This document shows positions 24,549 to 37,174 of a stretch of 64,000 bases of DNA, piece by piece (the first letter of the stretch is position 1; the number at the start of each line of letters is the position of its first letter). The notes under the pieces are model-generated. The model was not told where the DNA came from, made no database searches, and saw only the letters and a program-made list of their open reading frames with translations. The DNA comes from Siderastrea radians (Eukaryota > Cnidaria > Anthozoa > Scleractinia > Rhizangiidae). A program made the position numbers and the translations under genes. The stretch covers positions 27,335,929 to 27,399,928 of the forward strand of contig OZ024900.1 of NCBI GenBank assembly GCA_964017195.1, read 5' to 3'.

Positions 24549-24647
24549 CAAAGCCGGAGGATTCCATTCGAGAAGCATAGTTAACTGTGTCACCAAAAAG
24601 GCAATATCGAGGCATTTTGAGACCCACTACACCAGCAACCACAAAAC
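24549..24647 (-). CDS. Guanylyl cyclase exon: cyclase catalytic core
   Basis: Encodes [20 protein letters not shown] then [12 protein letters not shown]. The Cys of RYCLFGD, the other guanine determinant, and the Asn/Arg of VNYASR are intact. The first residue is Phe where the family usually has Pro (HTGPVVAG). Confidence 0.97.
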
Positions 24648-24699
24648 CTGAAAATAAGGACAAAGCAGTATTGATAGTTTACAACTTAACAAAAAGGTT

Positions 24700-25250
24700 C
24701 TCTTATTTTAATATGCAGTTTGTTATGTGTAAAAAACGTTTGTTTTTCAGTGTATTCAAGGTAATACTACTGAAAAAGAACCCTGCCTTTCTGGGACTGT
24801 TTGAATGAATTGAGAAAGAACGAGAACCCTGTCAAATGCAACGCATGCGCAGTTGACCAGAAAATTGTGATTGCATGGTTTAGTGGAAATGCACTGATTT
24901 CTATTGAATCGCTAGTTAGAATTTCATGAAATTTGGTAGAAAAATAGTTCAGAACACGCGTAACTTGCCCGCAAACAAAAATTGAAATCTGACAGAGGAC
25001 ATGTTCAGAAAACGGTAAATGCAAAACACAGAATAACAGAATATCTCTCTGTCAAAACGTCACGAGACCAGTGTCAAAAGGCCAGTATTTTTCTGAGTTT
25101 TCTAGAGACAAATGACGGAAAAAATCTAACGACTGGATTTTCGGAAAATAAATCAAACCGATTATTTAATGCTGGTTTATTACCAGCTGTGTTGCCATGG
25201 CAACGGTATTTAGTCCAATAAAACATGTCAAAAAATAATCATTTTTAGTT
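24700..25250 (+). repeat. Dispersed repeat copy 1 (about 550 bp)
   Basis: Shares long stretches with the reverse complement of 62330-63215, for example ACGTTTGTTTTTCA, CAGAGGACATGTTCAGAAAA and the GTTGCCATGGCAAC palindrome. It begins in the intron just upstream of the exon at 24549-24647. Family unknown. Confidence 0.75.
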
Positions 25251-25411
25251 GAACTTGTAGCTTGCCAATTTTGGCCGCCCAACTGCCAGTGGTTTGAAAA
25301 TAACGATGAATAACGCATAGCTGCAAGAAAACTGTGTTCGGCCACCTTAAGTATTTGATGACATGGTAACGTTCAAACGAGCTCAATGCTAAGAGGCAGG
25401 TGGCCACTCAC

Positions 25412-25586
25412 CTGTGTGTATTCCAACCCTAAGCTGAAGTTGCACTCCTGGAAGATGCCTTATCCTAAAAGTAGTCATTGCCGCCAGTAAATCGAGGGAC
25501 ATGTTACCGATCTCGCCAGCGTGTCTATTTCCATTTCTGGTCGGCAATCCTGAAGCAACCATGTAGGAATCACCAATCGTCTCAAC
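25412..25586 (-). CDS. Guanylyl cyclase exon: cyclase catalytic core
   Basis: 58 codons plus one base: [31 protein letters not shown] and LRVGIHTG. The Glu of VETIGD recognises guanine and the Asp is the second metal ligand. Both are present. Confidence 0.97.
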
Positions 25587-26184
25587 CTTAAATTCAAATA
25601 AAGGGAAATTATTCCTAAGAATTACCTGTCTTAACCGATCCAAATTTTTCTCCATTCGGGGGTTTCTCCCTTTAGATTGATTTGCTGTGACTCGCGTCTT
25701 GATTCGTAGAAAAAGCAGTGAAGAATTCCTCCAATTGATTAGGATTGCCGCAAGAGCCCTTGCCCCATGTCCCCTGCTCAGCCTCTAGAATCACGGCAGC
25801 AAGTAAGTTCGCAGAAGCGAGTGACGTTTGCATCGAGCCAACTCAACAAATTGAAGCGTTTGACTTCCCCATCGGCGCAGCACCAAAGTTTCTCAGCCAC
25901 AGAAACTAAACCTTTTATCATTTTCCGCAAACAGACAAACAAAGTTGACCAATCAAGACAAGAAATAGACACATACGGGGTTTCGGTGTTTCTGAGTAGG
26001 TGGGATCAGATTTACCTAAAGTTGTAATCGTCTGGATGCTTCAACAGTCTGTTACGAAAAATGTTGCTATGTTCTTTGTACTAATTTGTGATTGGTTAAT
26101 TTTCTTCCAAGTGGCCCAGTTCGAGTACTCGCAATTTAGTAACATAATACAATGCTACTAGAACAGAGAACCCAATTTTATTAC

Positions 26185-26253
26185 CTTGTATACATCGTGC
26201 TGGTCAATGATTTCATCAAAGCAAGAGTACAAATCATTTAACAAGTCGACAAC
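26185..26253 (-). CDS. Guanylyl cyclase exon: cyclase domain
   Basis: 23 codons, phase 0 to 0: [20 protein letters not shown] then VYK. A short exon with a clear acceptor and a GTAATA donor. Confidence 0.95.
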
Positions 26254-26917
26254 CTATGGCAAAACAAATGACTCTGTAAAGATAATAGGTTTTAAATATA
26301 CACTTGTTCAATTTATTAGTATTTCAATCGCAGTCACTGCTTACAAATTTGTAGCAACTCTTAGCATTTCAATGACAGTGAAAATAATACAATCTTTACA
26401 TTCCATGTGGCTGGTTGTCCTTTGTTGTTCTGGGGTGAATATATAGTTATTGAATAATCCTGTCAATTACCAAATTTGAAATCTTGTTTAAATTAAATTG
26501 CGTAAGGCATAGCATCTCGCCTTATACAATTGATCCCCTTTTTCACGATAAGCACTCTATCTGTTGCTCGCGACCTGACACCAGGTGTAAGACAGGAAGT
26601 TGTTACTAAGTCAAACAGAGAATCAAAGAGTACTTAAGGCTAATTATTCACTCTGTCAAGTAAAAATTATTGGTGATGGGATTGTCATGTCAACCTCGCC
26701 CGTATGAAATACAAACCAGCTACTTTTAGGCATCTCATGAATGTGTAGTTCATTTTCATGAGAGTATATGCCCTCTGTGAATAAATCAATCACTCCCTCT
26801 TTGTGTAAACATGATTCTTACGTATTTGCCTGATTTGTAGTTTTAACTACTATTTGAAAATTACGTAATTTGTGAAGCATAAGGTTTACTCAGATTACCA
26901 GTATAAAGACTATTAAC

Positions 26918-27041
26918 CTGTAACGGAGTACTGTCAGATGCAATCTTAGTGAAGCCAACAATGTCACTAAAGAAGATTGTGGCAGATTCAAAAGATTCAG
27001 CAGTGACTGGCTGTCCTCTTTTTAGTTCCTCTGCTACAGTC
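26918..27041 (-). CDS. Guanylyl cyclase exon: start of cyclase domain
   Basis: 41 codons after one base: [20 protein letters not shown], then [13 protein letters not shown]. The Asp in FFSDIVGF is the first metal ligand (Asp491 in the joined fragment). Confidence 0.97.
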
Positions 27042-28640
27042 CTGTAAGCATAAATCTGTATTTAATATCCATAACTTGTAGCAAATCTAGTAGTGAAAAT
27101 AAATGCAACAGATTTGACAAAAGTACTGCAATATAACACAATGATGTCATCTCCAAGCAATGGGACAGGCAAAGGAAGATTGAATTGATCACGTCACAAA
27201 AATGGCAAGCAATTCTCCGGTCTAAATCAAGTGTTCTGATTGGTTAGTTTTCGGTCGGGATTTTACAGTACGGACCATTACTATAGAAACGGCCCTTTTG
27301 GATATTTTTTTTTCGCGCTCCCGCAAAATTCAAACTGCGAAAACGCAACACGAGAAAAAAAAGGAAGGGTTTGGAGCTGGTACAAAACCAGAGGAAACGA
27401 GGTAAACACGTCTGTTTAGAAAAAGCGCTCTTCAATTACCTTTATCGACTTTTTGATACAAGCAAAAACCTCGCCAGCAGTCAATCAAAAAGCATGGCCA
27501 ACGTTCTTCAGTGACTGTGTGTGTTCATTGTTTTTTTTTACGGCTATAGACTGTAAGCTGTAAAGAGCCGAGTAAATCGGCCAAGACTTAAAGGAGCTAC
27601 GTCACGGATAACTCAACTTGAAAAAGCTGGCAAGTTTTTTCAAGTTTGTCATTCGTAATCCGTCTTAATCTCCCTCAGTCGTAACCATCCTTGTTTAGTT
27701 TTGGTTAATTATTACTTCTTTGGTGTTTTTTCTAACTTAGGAAACTATTATTTTGAGGTTTCCGTTAATGAGAAAATAATTTTGTCAGATCAGAAAAATG
27801 AATGAAAACGCCGTGACGTAGTTCCTTTAAGCAATAATTATTAAAATTCAGCATTAACAAAAGAGTACGTTTCTCACAAGAAAACCTCTCGGCGAAAAAA
27901 ACTGAAAGCTGCAAAACAACTAGCAAACGGCTTTCATCGCCAACTGTAAATCGAAAGGAAACGATCACGTTCGTGTCTACATTAATATTGGCCATCGCTT
28001 TAGTCAGCGCTTTCCACAAGAACAAATTAAAGCTACACGTACATGTATTAAACTAACAGTGTACCTTGATTCCTTAGCGAAATTTTTGCTCTTGTAGTGG
28101 ACATCCTTGAAAATAATTTCTGTAGCTCGCGCTAAAAACAACTTTGTTTGGTGCGACGCAAATTTGCTCTCAGCATCCACAAAGTTCTCCATAAAGCCAC
28201 TGAAACAAACAACTTGCAGTATTTGATGGAGAGATAATTTCCAGTGCCTTTTTTTTAAGTTCGAGTGTTCCTTCGTTCACACTACAGACTAACATGCTGC
28301 CACAATTTCCAGCTTGAGAAGCACGTTTCTGAGAGTTTATCGCGGCCCTTTCATTATTCTTCTTTTTCCCGAATTGTCTCCACCCATTACGAAGAAGTAT
28401 TTTCAAATAAAACTATATTTTGTCGTAGAGGACGACGAAAAACTGACACATATTAGAAGCAAAGTAGTTTCCATTTAAGAGCCACGCAAATTTTCGACGA
28501 TCGACGGCAACGATCTTCAAACTGATTCGAAAGCCAGTTAAAATCGCTGGCTTCTTTCCTTGACATCCCGCCGGAAATTGACTTGAATGAACTACCGGAA
28601 GTGTTGTTTCGTATGAAAATTGATGCCATATAATAAACTA

Positions 28641-28782
28641 CTTACTAACTTCACTTGCTCGGGACCGTACTGAGGAAAATTGGCCCTCGGTCGTTTTTGT
28701 ACGGACCTCGCTGCGCTCGGTCCGTACTGCCACGACCTCGTGCCAATATTCCCCAGTACGGCCCTCGCGTTCAGTTAGTAAG
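28641..28782. mobile_element. Palindromic MITE (GGTCCGTACTG group)
   Basis: CTTACTAACTTCACTTGCTC is mirrored by the sequence ending TTCAGTTAGTAAG. The middle repeats GACCTCG and CGGTCCGTACTG in both orientations. Confidence 0.65.
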
Positions 28783-28850
28783 AGGTTATTATTGTGAATC
28801 GTTTATCCCATGCCCCCTCCCCCGAAATTAGATATAAGATGAAATCGTAC

Positions 28851-28991
28851 TTTGGTAGCATCCTGTACAATAATTCATCCGTCTTCGCTTTTTCAGCTGC
28901 AAGCTCAGCAGTTCGTTCAGCAACAATGTCTTCTAAGTGATCAGTATACTTCTCCATCATGCTGATCATAGTATCCATAATGTTGAATTCC
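28851..28991 (-). CDS. Guanylyl cyclase exon: dimerisation helix
   Basis: Encodes EFNIMDTMISMMEKYTDHLE then DIVAERTAELAAEKAKTDEL and LYRMLP. Its heptad-like amphipathic helix is the signalling helix that couples the receptor to the cyclase dimer. The final two bases (AA) form Lys with the next exon. Confidence 0.96.
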
Positions 28992-29234
28992 CTAAGGGAA
29001 ACAACCATTTCTTCATTATTTCTCACTACTTTAAAAAGATTTATATCTGGGACCCTAGATTGGAAAAGAGCAAATATAACCACTTCGGTTCTTTTCATCG
29101 GGTAACAAAATATCGTAAACGTTTCTAGTGTTTGCACAGATTTGTCAAAACAGAATACGTTCTTATTCCACCCAACTACAAATTGTGCAGAATGGGTTGA
29201 CTATTAACATTTCTAGGATTAATTTTTCACTTAC

Positions 29235-29412
29235 TTTCCTTTATTCATCTGCTTTAGTAATTTAAGGCATTCAGAAAACTTGGGTCTTGCAGCTGGGTCC
29301 TGATCCAAGCACTGCGTCATCATCTGTATGTAGAGAGGATGTTCTGCCAAGTCCTTAGTGACTCGAGGACGGAAGTATGGAGTTTCTCCTTTTTGAACAC
29401 GCTCGACGACCG
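29235..29412 (-). CDS. Guanylyl cyclase exon: end of kinase-homology domain
   Basis: 58 codons with split codons at both ends: VVERVQKGETPYFRP, CLDQDPAARPKFSEC and LKLLKQMNKG. The D-x-x-x-RP motif marks the end of the kinase-like fold. Confidence 0.95.
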
Positions 29413-30279
29413 CTGAGGAAAAGAGATTCAGTTAATATGACTGGTTTGAAACTACATTTCCAGAGCACTGGAGATCATCTACACCTAACATTACTGCGAT
29501 GACAGTCCTGAAGTTTCAACGACTTCCCATACACCCCCTTTGCAAGCTGCAATTACATGGTTAGCAACGCAAACAACTTCATGTTCTCCTGATTTTTGGG
29601 CTTGTTGTTCCTTCAACACTTTTCCGTTGTCTATTTTCAGTTATCTATTTTATGTCCACTGATGTGTTTTTGCTTTCATCATCTCTCCCCACTAAACAAC
29701 ACTTCCATTTTACTGCCCCAAAAGTCTTTCATTGTGTGCCCAGGATTTTTGCCTGCTCCACTCAAGATGGTTTTGCAGATTACTGCGAGAAAATAGAGTG
29801 AGCTGGTGGACGTGTTGCCAGATAAAGAGGCAGAGCCTCAGCTTCTCGTTGATGTTCGTATTGTCGTCATAACGTCATAACAGGCACAGGGTACATTGGA
29901 AGGTGGGCCTTGGCCAGGTCACCATGGTGACCTTCTTACTGCTGAGAAGATTGCTGCTCACTTCTCTTGCCACATTTATGGCACCAACCCTCCAATTTTC
30001 AACTGGCTTTAAGGCTTCTTAACATGCCTTCCTCCATACTAAAGTAACGTGATGCCAAATACAAAACTACTGGCTGACTACAGAAAACAATTAAGTGAAA
30101 ATAACTACTATTGTTTTTGCAAGTAGCAAAATTGCCTTTTAATGTGTACTTAGCGCATGTTTTTGCATTTTTGAGTTCACAAGCACCACCAACTCATACA
30201 AAATTGAGAATTACTCAGTGTGATGTAGATGGAGGCCATTTCCAGAATTATTCAACAGTAACAGACACTAGACACATAC

Positions 30280-30426
30280 CTTTAGGTGACAAGTCTTCAA
30301 ACATGCTGTAAGGCAAACCACGGGTCAAAATTTCAGAAAGGACGATTCCATAGCTAAAGACATCTCCAGCCTGAGAGTGACGAAAGTTCTCTTTGAATAT
30401 GTGTTCTGGTGCAGTCCAAAGGGCAT
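30280..30426 (-). CDS. Guanylyl cyclase exon: APE-type segment and helix F
   Basis: Encodes LWTAPEHIF, GDVFSYGIVLSEILTRGLPY and EDLSPK. The first codon is completed by the previous exon (Asp) and the last by the next (Ala). The intron upstream carries the plus-strand LINE at 32-33.8 kb and two further insertions. Confidence 0.95.
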
Positions 30427-32069
30427 CTGAAAGGAATCGAAGATAGTGCAAATTGATTGGAGTTCAGAAACTACTTGTCGGAGCATTTGCAAATGTCGTA
30501 CAAGAATGGCATTTGCAAAAACCTCACGAATTTTCCTGAGGTTTTCATCTGGACATCTTGAACAGACAAATCAGGACACTCAAGTAAGAAGGTAGAAATA
30601 ATGCAATCAATTTTTAGCATTGAACAAATGGTTACCCACCCACTGATACCACTGATACCAGGGTTGGCCTGTCAGCAATGCGATCTCCTAGGGTTGGGGC
30701 AAGAGGAACTTACTTTGCCGAAAATAGCTAACAAATGTACCAACAAAGATGTGTAATTCATATGTAGAGCTACTGATCATAAAACCTTTTTCTGGGTAAC
30801 AGACTCTTTGTCACTGCCATCACGTTTTTTATTAACTCGTAAAGGGACTACGAAATATTTTTTTCAGTTAATTTTGAAAAGCCAAGACACACTTGCATCA
30901 ATGGAAACAAAAGATGTAGGCCCAGCATTATTAAAATGGCTATTCTAACGCACAGGATCTATTAGTGACTGTTTCGCTACACAAGACCAAGATAGAAATG
31001 GCCTCTAGCTCAAAAAAGTCAGGATGGCATCAGTTTCAAGTTCTTCCCTTGTGTCTTAAAATCTGCTGAAACTGGTTGTGATTCGTCGTTTCCACGAAAG
31101 ACTCTGTGACATTATCCCCTTGGTGGTCTAGAAGTAATTCATCTAAGGGCAAGGTCATTAGATGCAAATTTCAAACCCAAGAACAGCTGAAAATTGCCAT
31201 GACACTGCCTCTTTAAATAATTCGTCAACAAATCAAACCTCTCCAAACTGATGAAAGGTCTTTACATGATAGCTATCAAACTGAAACTAAATTACATGCA
31301 TCGTTGAAAATTGCATTTTAAAATAACATTGAGTTACAGTGTAGGTCACAGCCAAGAAACGCTAGTTATGTCATTTAATTAACATAAGTTGAAAGTCAGG
31401 CAGACCCAGCCCAAAATGAGTCCATAAACAGTTAATGCACAAGGCCACATAGTGGGCTCTGCAAAGCTTCGTTTCAAAAGCCACACAAAAACCAGTTAGG
31501 GCAGTTGAGGTAATCATTAACACTGGCACCATTGTTTGAGATTGATTAAACTAGCCCCCACTGACTAACTCTTGGTGCAACTTACACACAGCTATTAACA
31601 TCCACGCACACAGAGCGGGTTTTCAACTGAGTGTTGTAAAACCAAAACCAAAGTAATTGCTCTAACCAATCACAACAGGAACAAAACACAAAAGGAACCA
31701 ATCAGATATTGAAGCAAACACAAGTAATTAGTGTTAAATTGGGTTAAATGTAATTTAACTAAGTTAACAACTTGGAGCAAGCTAGCTCTGTAGTTGGCGT
31801 GGCGTTAGCGTGGCGTACTGTTTGGTGTGCTAGCAGCTCTTTAGCTTCTGGCGTTCACAGTTGTTGCGTTACTGCTGTCTCAGTGGGGCTCATTCACAGG
31901 GTCTCCGGTAGTTGCGTGGTCAGCGGTATGCTCGCACAGCTTATGCGTGCACATTCACACGTGCTTGTAGTTTTACTTTGCTCAGCGTTTGTGGCTTGCT
32001 GCTTTAGCGTCTGTTTTTTAGTGATTTTCTTCCCCTCCCTCCTCTCCCCGTAGTTTTACTCAGTAGAGT

Positions 32070-33467
32070 AAAACTGCCAAAGTCCGTCCACTTTTCAAAT
32101 CAGGGGATCGGAGTGATGTCAATAATTATCGCCCGATATCTGTGCTTCCTGTGATATCAAAGCTGTTGGAAAGGCATGTACATAGTGCATTTTATGCATA
32201 TTTACGTGACAATAATCTGCTCTACGTCGGACAATCAGGCTTCCGCGAGTATCACAGTGCAGAGACTTCTCTGATCAGTCTAATGGATAAGTTGTTATTC
32301 AATCTCGACAACAATCGGGTCACTGGTATGGTATTAATCGATTACTGTAAGGCGTTCGATATGGTTGATCATCCCGTTCTCCTGGAGAAGTTGAGGATTT
32401 ACGGTGTGTGTGGTGACACTGAGAAGTGGTTCAGATCCTACTTAAGTGAAAGACAGCAGATGGTATTGGTTGATGGTCATGCCTCAGATTGCGCAATCGT
32501 CCCCCACGGCATTCCCCAGGGGAGTATACTCGGTCCGCTCCTGTTTGTTGTATTTATTAACGATCTTCCCCTACACACGCAGTCCTGTGGTGATGTTCAC
32601 CTAGAGCTTTATGCAGATGATACTACACTGACGGCATCCGCGGATATCACCAAGTGCGATGGCCTAAATCTGACTCTTACTAACGCGTTACATGAGGTGG
32701 AGCATTGGGCAAATGCAAACAAACTCCCGCTCAATGAAAAGAAGACTAAAACCCTGCTCATCACTGGCAAGCGGCTGCATGATAAGCTCGAACCCTCTAG
32801 TAGAGATCTTGGGGTGCAAACCTCGAGTGGACACTCTCTTCTACAAGAACCTTCGGCCAAAGTTCTTGGTCTAGAGATAGATAGTGAGCTTAGTTTCTCT
32901 ACTCATGTTGATAGCATTTGTAAAAAACTAGCTAGTCGGATTGGCATTCTTAACAAGATCAAGATTAATCTTCCTTTAAGCCAGCGCATATTATTTTACA
33001 ATTCAATAATTAGGCCAATTTTTAATTATGTAAATGCCGCATGGCTTGAACGCAGCAGTAAGGAAAATGTAATTAGACTTTTACGCTTGCAGAAAAGAGC
33101 AGCGCGAATCATTTTGGATGCGGGACCATGGTCACCATCAGTCCCTCTTTATAATAGACTTAAGTGGTTACCTTATTATCAAGAATGCGAAATTGCGAAA
33201 TGCTCGTTAGCTTTTAAGAGAATAAATAATGAGTTCCACAATACATATCGGAGAGATTAACTTTAAATAGCGAAAGACATTCAAGGACAACACGATATTG
33301 TAATCTTAATTTTATTTGTCCCCGTTTTAATAGAAAAACGGAAGGTGGAAGCACATTCAGCGTAACCACGACTACACTTTGGAACTCGCTACCTATTACT
33401 ATCCGGCAAAGCTCATCTGCAATGGCCCTTAGAAATAGTCTTAGGAAACGGTTTTTAGCAGGCCAGT
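32070..33467 (+). pseudogene. LINE reverse transcriptase ORF2, truncated with one frameshift
   Basis: Carries the RT motifs NNYRPISVLPVISKLLER, MVLIDYCKAFD, GIPQGSILGPLLF and LYADDTTL, then LQKRAARIIL and, after a frameshift, TTLWNSLPITIR to a stop at 33467. The frame is lost near 33236, where one base seems to be missing after FKRINNEF. The 5' part (endonuclease and early RT) is absent, so the copy is dead. It belongs to the same CR1/L2/Jockey-like family as 3890-4636. Confidence 0.88.
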
Positions 33468-33794
33468 AATTTTTGCGCCATTTTTGTCCATAATTTTATT
33501 CTTATAATTTATTTATTCTTTTAGTTTATTAGTTTATTCATTTATTTATTTTATTTCTACTTATTAATTATTTGTTTCTTCATTTACTTATTTTCTTGAT
33601 TATTTATTTATTTATATTTTTAAATTCTATCTACTCAGTATTATATTGTAAATAGTTACGTGTATATATTTATGTATTTTTAATATTTTATAGTTTTAGT
33701 ATAGAGGGCCACAAGTTTATTAGTATGTATATACTATTATGTGTTTTACCCTCTTTAAATAAAGGCTTTACTTACTACTTACTTACTTACTTAC
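32070..33794 (+). mobile_element. 5'-truncated LINE with (ACTT)n tail
   Basis: It starts within ORF2, just before the RT block NNYRPISVLP. The 3' UTR carries AGAGGGCCAC near 33703 and TTTAAATAAAG, and the tail is about six ACTT repeats. TAGAGT lies at both ends (32064-32069 and 33795-33800), a plausible target duplication. Confidence 0.85.
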
Positions 33795-34152
33795 TAGAGT
33801 TTTTCCACTGGATGTTTAGTCTCAGTGTGACGGGTGCTAGGGCTGGGTCTGGGTCTGGCGGACGGGGCTCGTGACTGGGTTGCGGGTAGGGCTGGCTTAT
33901 GGGGTGTTCTACCTGGGTTGGGTTAGCGGTACCAGCCCCCAGGCCCCTGGGCACCCAACCTCCATTTGCTACATAGGCGTTAAACAGGGGGAAACGTGTG
34001 TGAGCAAGTCACAATTGGTTTTAGTTTTACGTCTGATTGGTTGCGAGAGTGGTGCAAGCTTTTTTAACCAATCAAAGAGCGCAGTTAAGCCAAACCAAAG
34101 CAAACGCAGCATTACTTTCAACACTCAATTGAAAACTACTCTAAGAAAATTA

Positions 34153-35329
34153 TAGCCTGCGTAGCAGGCGAAAACGGGGAAGGGGAAGGGGAGCAAGGAC
34201 ACGGGAGAAAAATGGGGGACTGGGGGCTAGGGACGAGGGAACGCCTACTACAAAGACCCCTATTTTTTCATTTCTGCGGCCGCCAGCGGCCGCAAAATTC
34301 TGATTGGTTAATTTTTGACAAGAAGTCCCACGAGAATCACGTAATTTGACGAGGACGTGCTGTTAGAAGATTTCAACTTGGTAGCGAAATTATCTTGAAA
34401 CCAGAGCGAGAAATGGCAGTTTAGAGCTCTTCTAAAGGGAAGAGATGTTTAAGCGGTTTTGCCAACGGGATAAAGTCCTAGAAAGAAAAGATTTTGTCAT
34501 TGTCATAGAAGATTTTAAACAAGCATTGCACCGTTTCACGCGTGAATTTCAAGGCAGTGTAAATATTCCGTTATCGGAATGAAGACTCGCCTTTTGAGAA
34601 CTATAAATCGGAGGAAGCCCTAAGAAATGTTCAACACTATAAGCGAATAAATTGTTCTTTGAGAACAGATGGTTGTTTTAAAGAAATATCTGCCGTTGCA
34701 AGACATCACTCAAGCTGTTGACTTTGTAGGGAATCCATGGTAAAGTAAAGTACATTTTTGATTGTAAATTTGTATTGAAATAGTTATTTTTATAATTGCC
34801 CGTTTCTTCATATTATGGCTTTCGCGTAACTTTTGAAAAACGTGCAGTTCGGTCAATTTAATGCCGTTCAAAATGTATCGCGACTCTTTGCTTGCGTGTT
34901 TTAAAATAAGCTTACCTTTCCTAGAAGCGAAAATTGAACGCGTTTGGTTTTCAGAAGCAAAGGGGAGTTTATCTTAATACATCTTTTTATTGTGAAAAGC
35001 TTTGTGTCTCTCATTTCGAAAATAAGCGCCGTTGAGTGTTGTTCAATTACGTAAAATGCTCTTTGATTTGAAAAAGAATTCTCATCCTAACTTCATTATT
35101 AGACGCTTCATTGAATTCCTGCGTGAAGTCAGTCATGCAAAAAAGCGCGCGCCTGTTTCTGATTGGTGGTTGCATTGACAGTTAACTTAATTGGATTACA
35201 TAAAAATCGGTGGGCGGAGATGAAAAAATGGGGTCTTTGTAGCAGGCGTTCCCTCGTCCCTAGCTCGCAGAACCCCATTTTTCTCCCGCTCCCCTTCCCC
35301 TTCCCCTTTTACGCCTGCTACGCAGGCTA
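34153..35329. mobile_element. 1.18 kb transposon with 9-bp TSD and TAGCCTG ends
   Basis: Inverted termini of about 120 bases begin TAGCCTGCGTAGCAGGCG and contain a GGGGAAGGGGAAGGGG run. AGAAAATTA is duplicated outside (34144-34152 and 35330-35338). It landed exactly at the outer end of the split MITE. A 9-bp duplication suggests the Mutator group. Confidence 0.9.
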
Positions 35330-35968
35330 AGAAAATTAAAGAGTGTGCGAAAACGTTAACCTTCATGCTCAGAATTACCTGCAGCAGCCCATTCTGATTT
35401 AAGGAACCATAGCACAGATTTATGAGCTTACATTTGCTGCTGCAGTCAAGCCAGGTACACGTGCAGTTGGTAAATACTCACATTACTTGAAAATTGAGTA
35501 GTTGTAGTTAGGAGTTGACATAGTGAGGCAAAAAGGTTTGATTCTGACCTGGTTTTAGTTACTTGCTTTAGACGGTTCCGCTAATGCTCAAGCCTTTATC
35601 AGTTTGATAAATGATTGTTATTACGCGTGATTTACATTACAGCACACGCATGCATGTGCTAAGAAGTTGCTAAAACGCTACGCGCAATGTTTCAACGTAT
35701 CACGGGACTTAAGCCTAAAGCGCGTGCCAGAGATTGTGGTCGTTCCCAGCATTCAAGTCTTTTGTTGATAACCAGGTCTCCAGAAAAGTCAATTTTGAAA
35801 ATCTGCCTCGTGTTCAACAACTTCAATGACGTTACCAAGGTCCACGTGATGGATGTTTTCGTGGACATGGCATGTAACCTTGTTGGTAAAATAATATTTA
35901 CCAAAATTAATGTTTCCCTTTGAAATTTATTCTATAAGAATCAAAGTGTTTCGAAATGATTAAGTTAC

Positions 35969-36137
35969 CATAATACTTGGCTTCTGTCCCAGCTTCCACG
36001 TCAACCTCTTGCCCCTCTTTGAATAGAAACAAGCCATGATCGGTCACTTTGCAAGTCCAGCGACTGTCAATGAGCACATTTGAAGATTTCAAGTTGCCAT
36101 GAACCTGGACCGGGCTATTTTGCAAGAAGTGCATGCC
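35969..36137 (-). CDS. Guanylyl cyclase exon: pseudo-catalytic loop
   Basis: 56 codons plus one base: GMHFLQNSPVQVHGNLKSSN, then VLID and CKVTDHGL. HGN stands where active kinases have HRD, and DHG stands in place of DFG. The loop Asp is therefore absent, as is normal for this family's pseudokinase. Confidence 0.95.
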
Positions 36138-36574
36138 CTGTCATGGAAAATAAAGACTTCAAGTTTTAGTTTATATCAGATAGGTTACATTTCTTGCATT
36201 TTTATATAGTTCACGCCCCTTATGGAAACCAGCGATACTGTTGTTGGGGCTAGTGTGATTTCAAATGAAGTGCACTCTTTTTCCGATTCACTGGTTTTCT
36301 GGGCGTTTTGAGTTTTTTGTCTTTTCCAGAAGATAGTATCTTAAATTTAATTTCTTCTTATTCTATCTAGTTGAGTTGTGAAAATTCTCTTTTCATGAAA
36401 CGGGACCCGCAAATCAGGGTTTAGTAAATTAAAGCAATGGTAAAAACGCTAAATTAAATACTCTTATTCACGTTTTTCTAGAAATTTATCGCGAAAATTA
36501 ATACTGGGGAAATACAGCTCCCGAATTTTCCCGAAAATAAGTATGCGCAAAATTAGTAAGAATAAGTCGATTAA

Positions 36575-37174
36575 GGACATTCATGCTAATTGGTTATGCA
36601 CGTCTTTACTGTGCATAGCCAGTGCATTGCAATGTCTTGCTACGCTATGCATTGAGCGCATCCACTGAGGAAAAATTGTAGACAAATATAGCGAATGTGG
36701 GTATTCTAAAAACTATGGTTAAATTTATATCAGCTCTCAAAAGGCATGGTGCTCCCAGTTTTTCTGTGAAAAAAATGTTGTTGTAGAAGTTTGAAATTTT
36801 TCATTATTTCTGCCCATGTGCTATTGAATCCTGCCATTATTTGAGCTGTATGGTATTTGCAAATGCTCACCTCAAGAATGACTTAAATTGAAAGAATGAC
36901 GCCAAACACCAAGCAAAATTATTTGTAACTCAATAGACCCATTTCAACTAAATATGACTAAGAAAGTGTCTTCAGTAAATCAGTTTTAGTATTTTACATA
37001 TCTAACAACCACAGAGGCCATGTTCAGTTACAAGGGTCGATTTTCCAAAATCGGGGTATTTTTCCACGAATTGCCTCTTGGTGACCCCCAATTTGTTTGC
37101 ATTTCTGACTGGCTAACTCATGATCTGACTGGGCCAAAGTATGGAAAAATTTGTGTTGTGCAGGATATTTGTCC
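36575..37174. mobile_element. TTAA MITE, copy 1
   Basis: Preceded by TTAA (36571-36574), starts GGACATTCATGC and ends near ATTTGTCC. The right-hand TTAA reads AAGC and appears mutated. Its interior aligns with 46067-46708. Confidence 0.65.

Larger units (their letters stand above)
31739..33978. mobile_element. Insertion in the MITE, carrying a LINE
   Basis: Bounded by GTTAAA direct repeats (31733-31738 and 33979-33984). Its first 330 and last 180 bases are GT-rich and have no recognised origin or terminal repeats. The middle is a plus-strand LINE, probably a later insertion. Confidence 0.65.
31612..34143. mobile_element. MITE copy split by a 2.24 kb insertion
   Basis: 31612-31738 and 33979-34143 together match the reverse complement of the intact MITE at 23857-24142. 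The halves are separated by foreign sequence flanked by GTTAAA, which occurs once in the intact copy. Confidence 0.8.

Noticed and set aside
31772..32053. 93-codon plus-strand frame
   Set aside because: Compositionally biased (Ser/Val/Cys), within the insertion of unknown origin, no homology or splice context.
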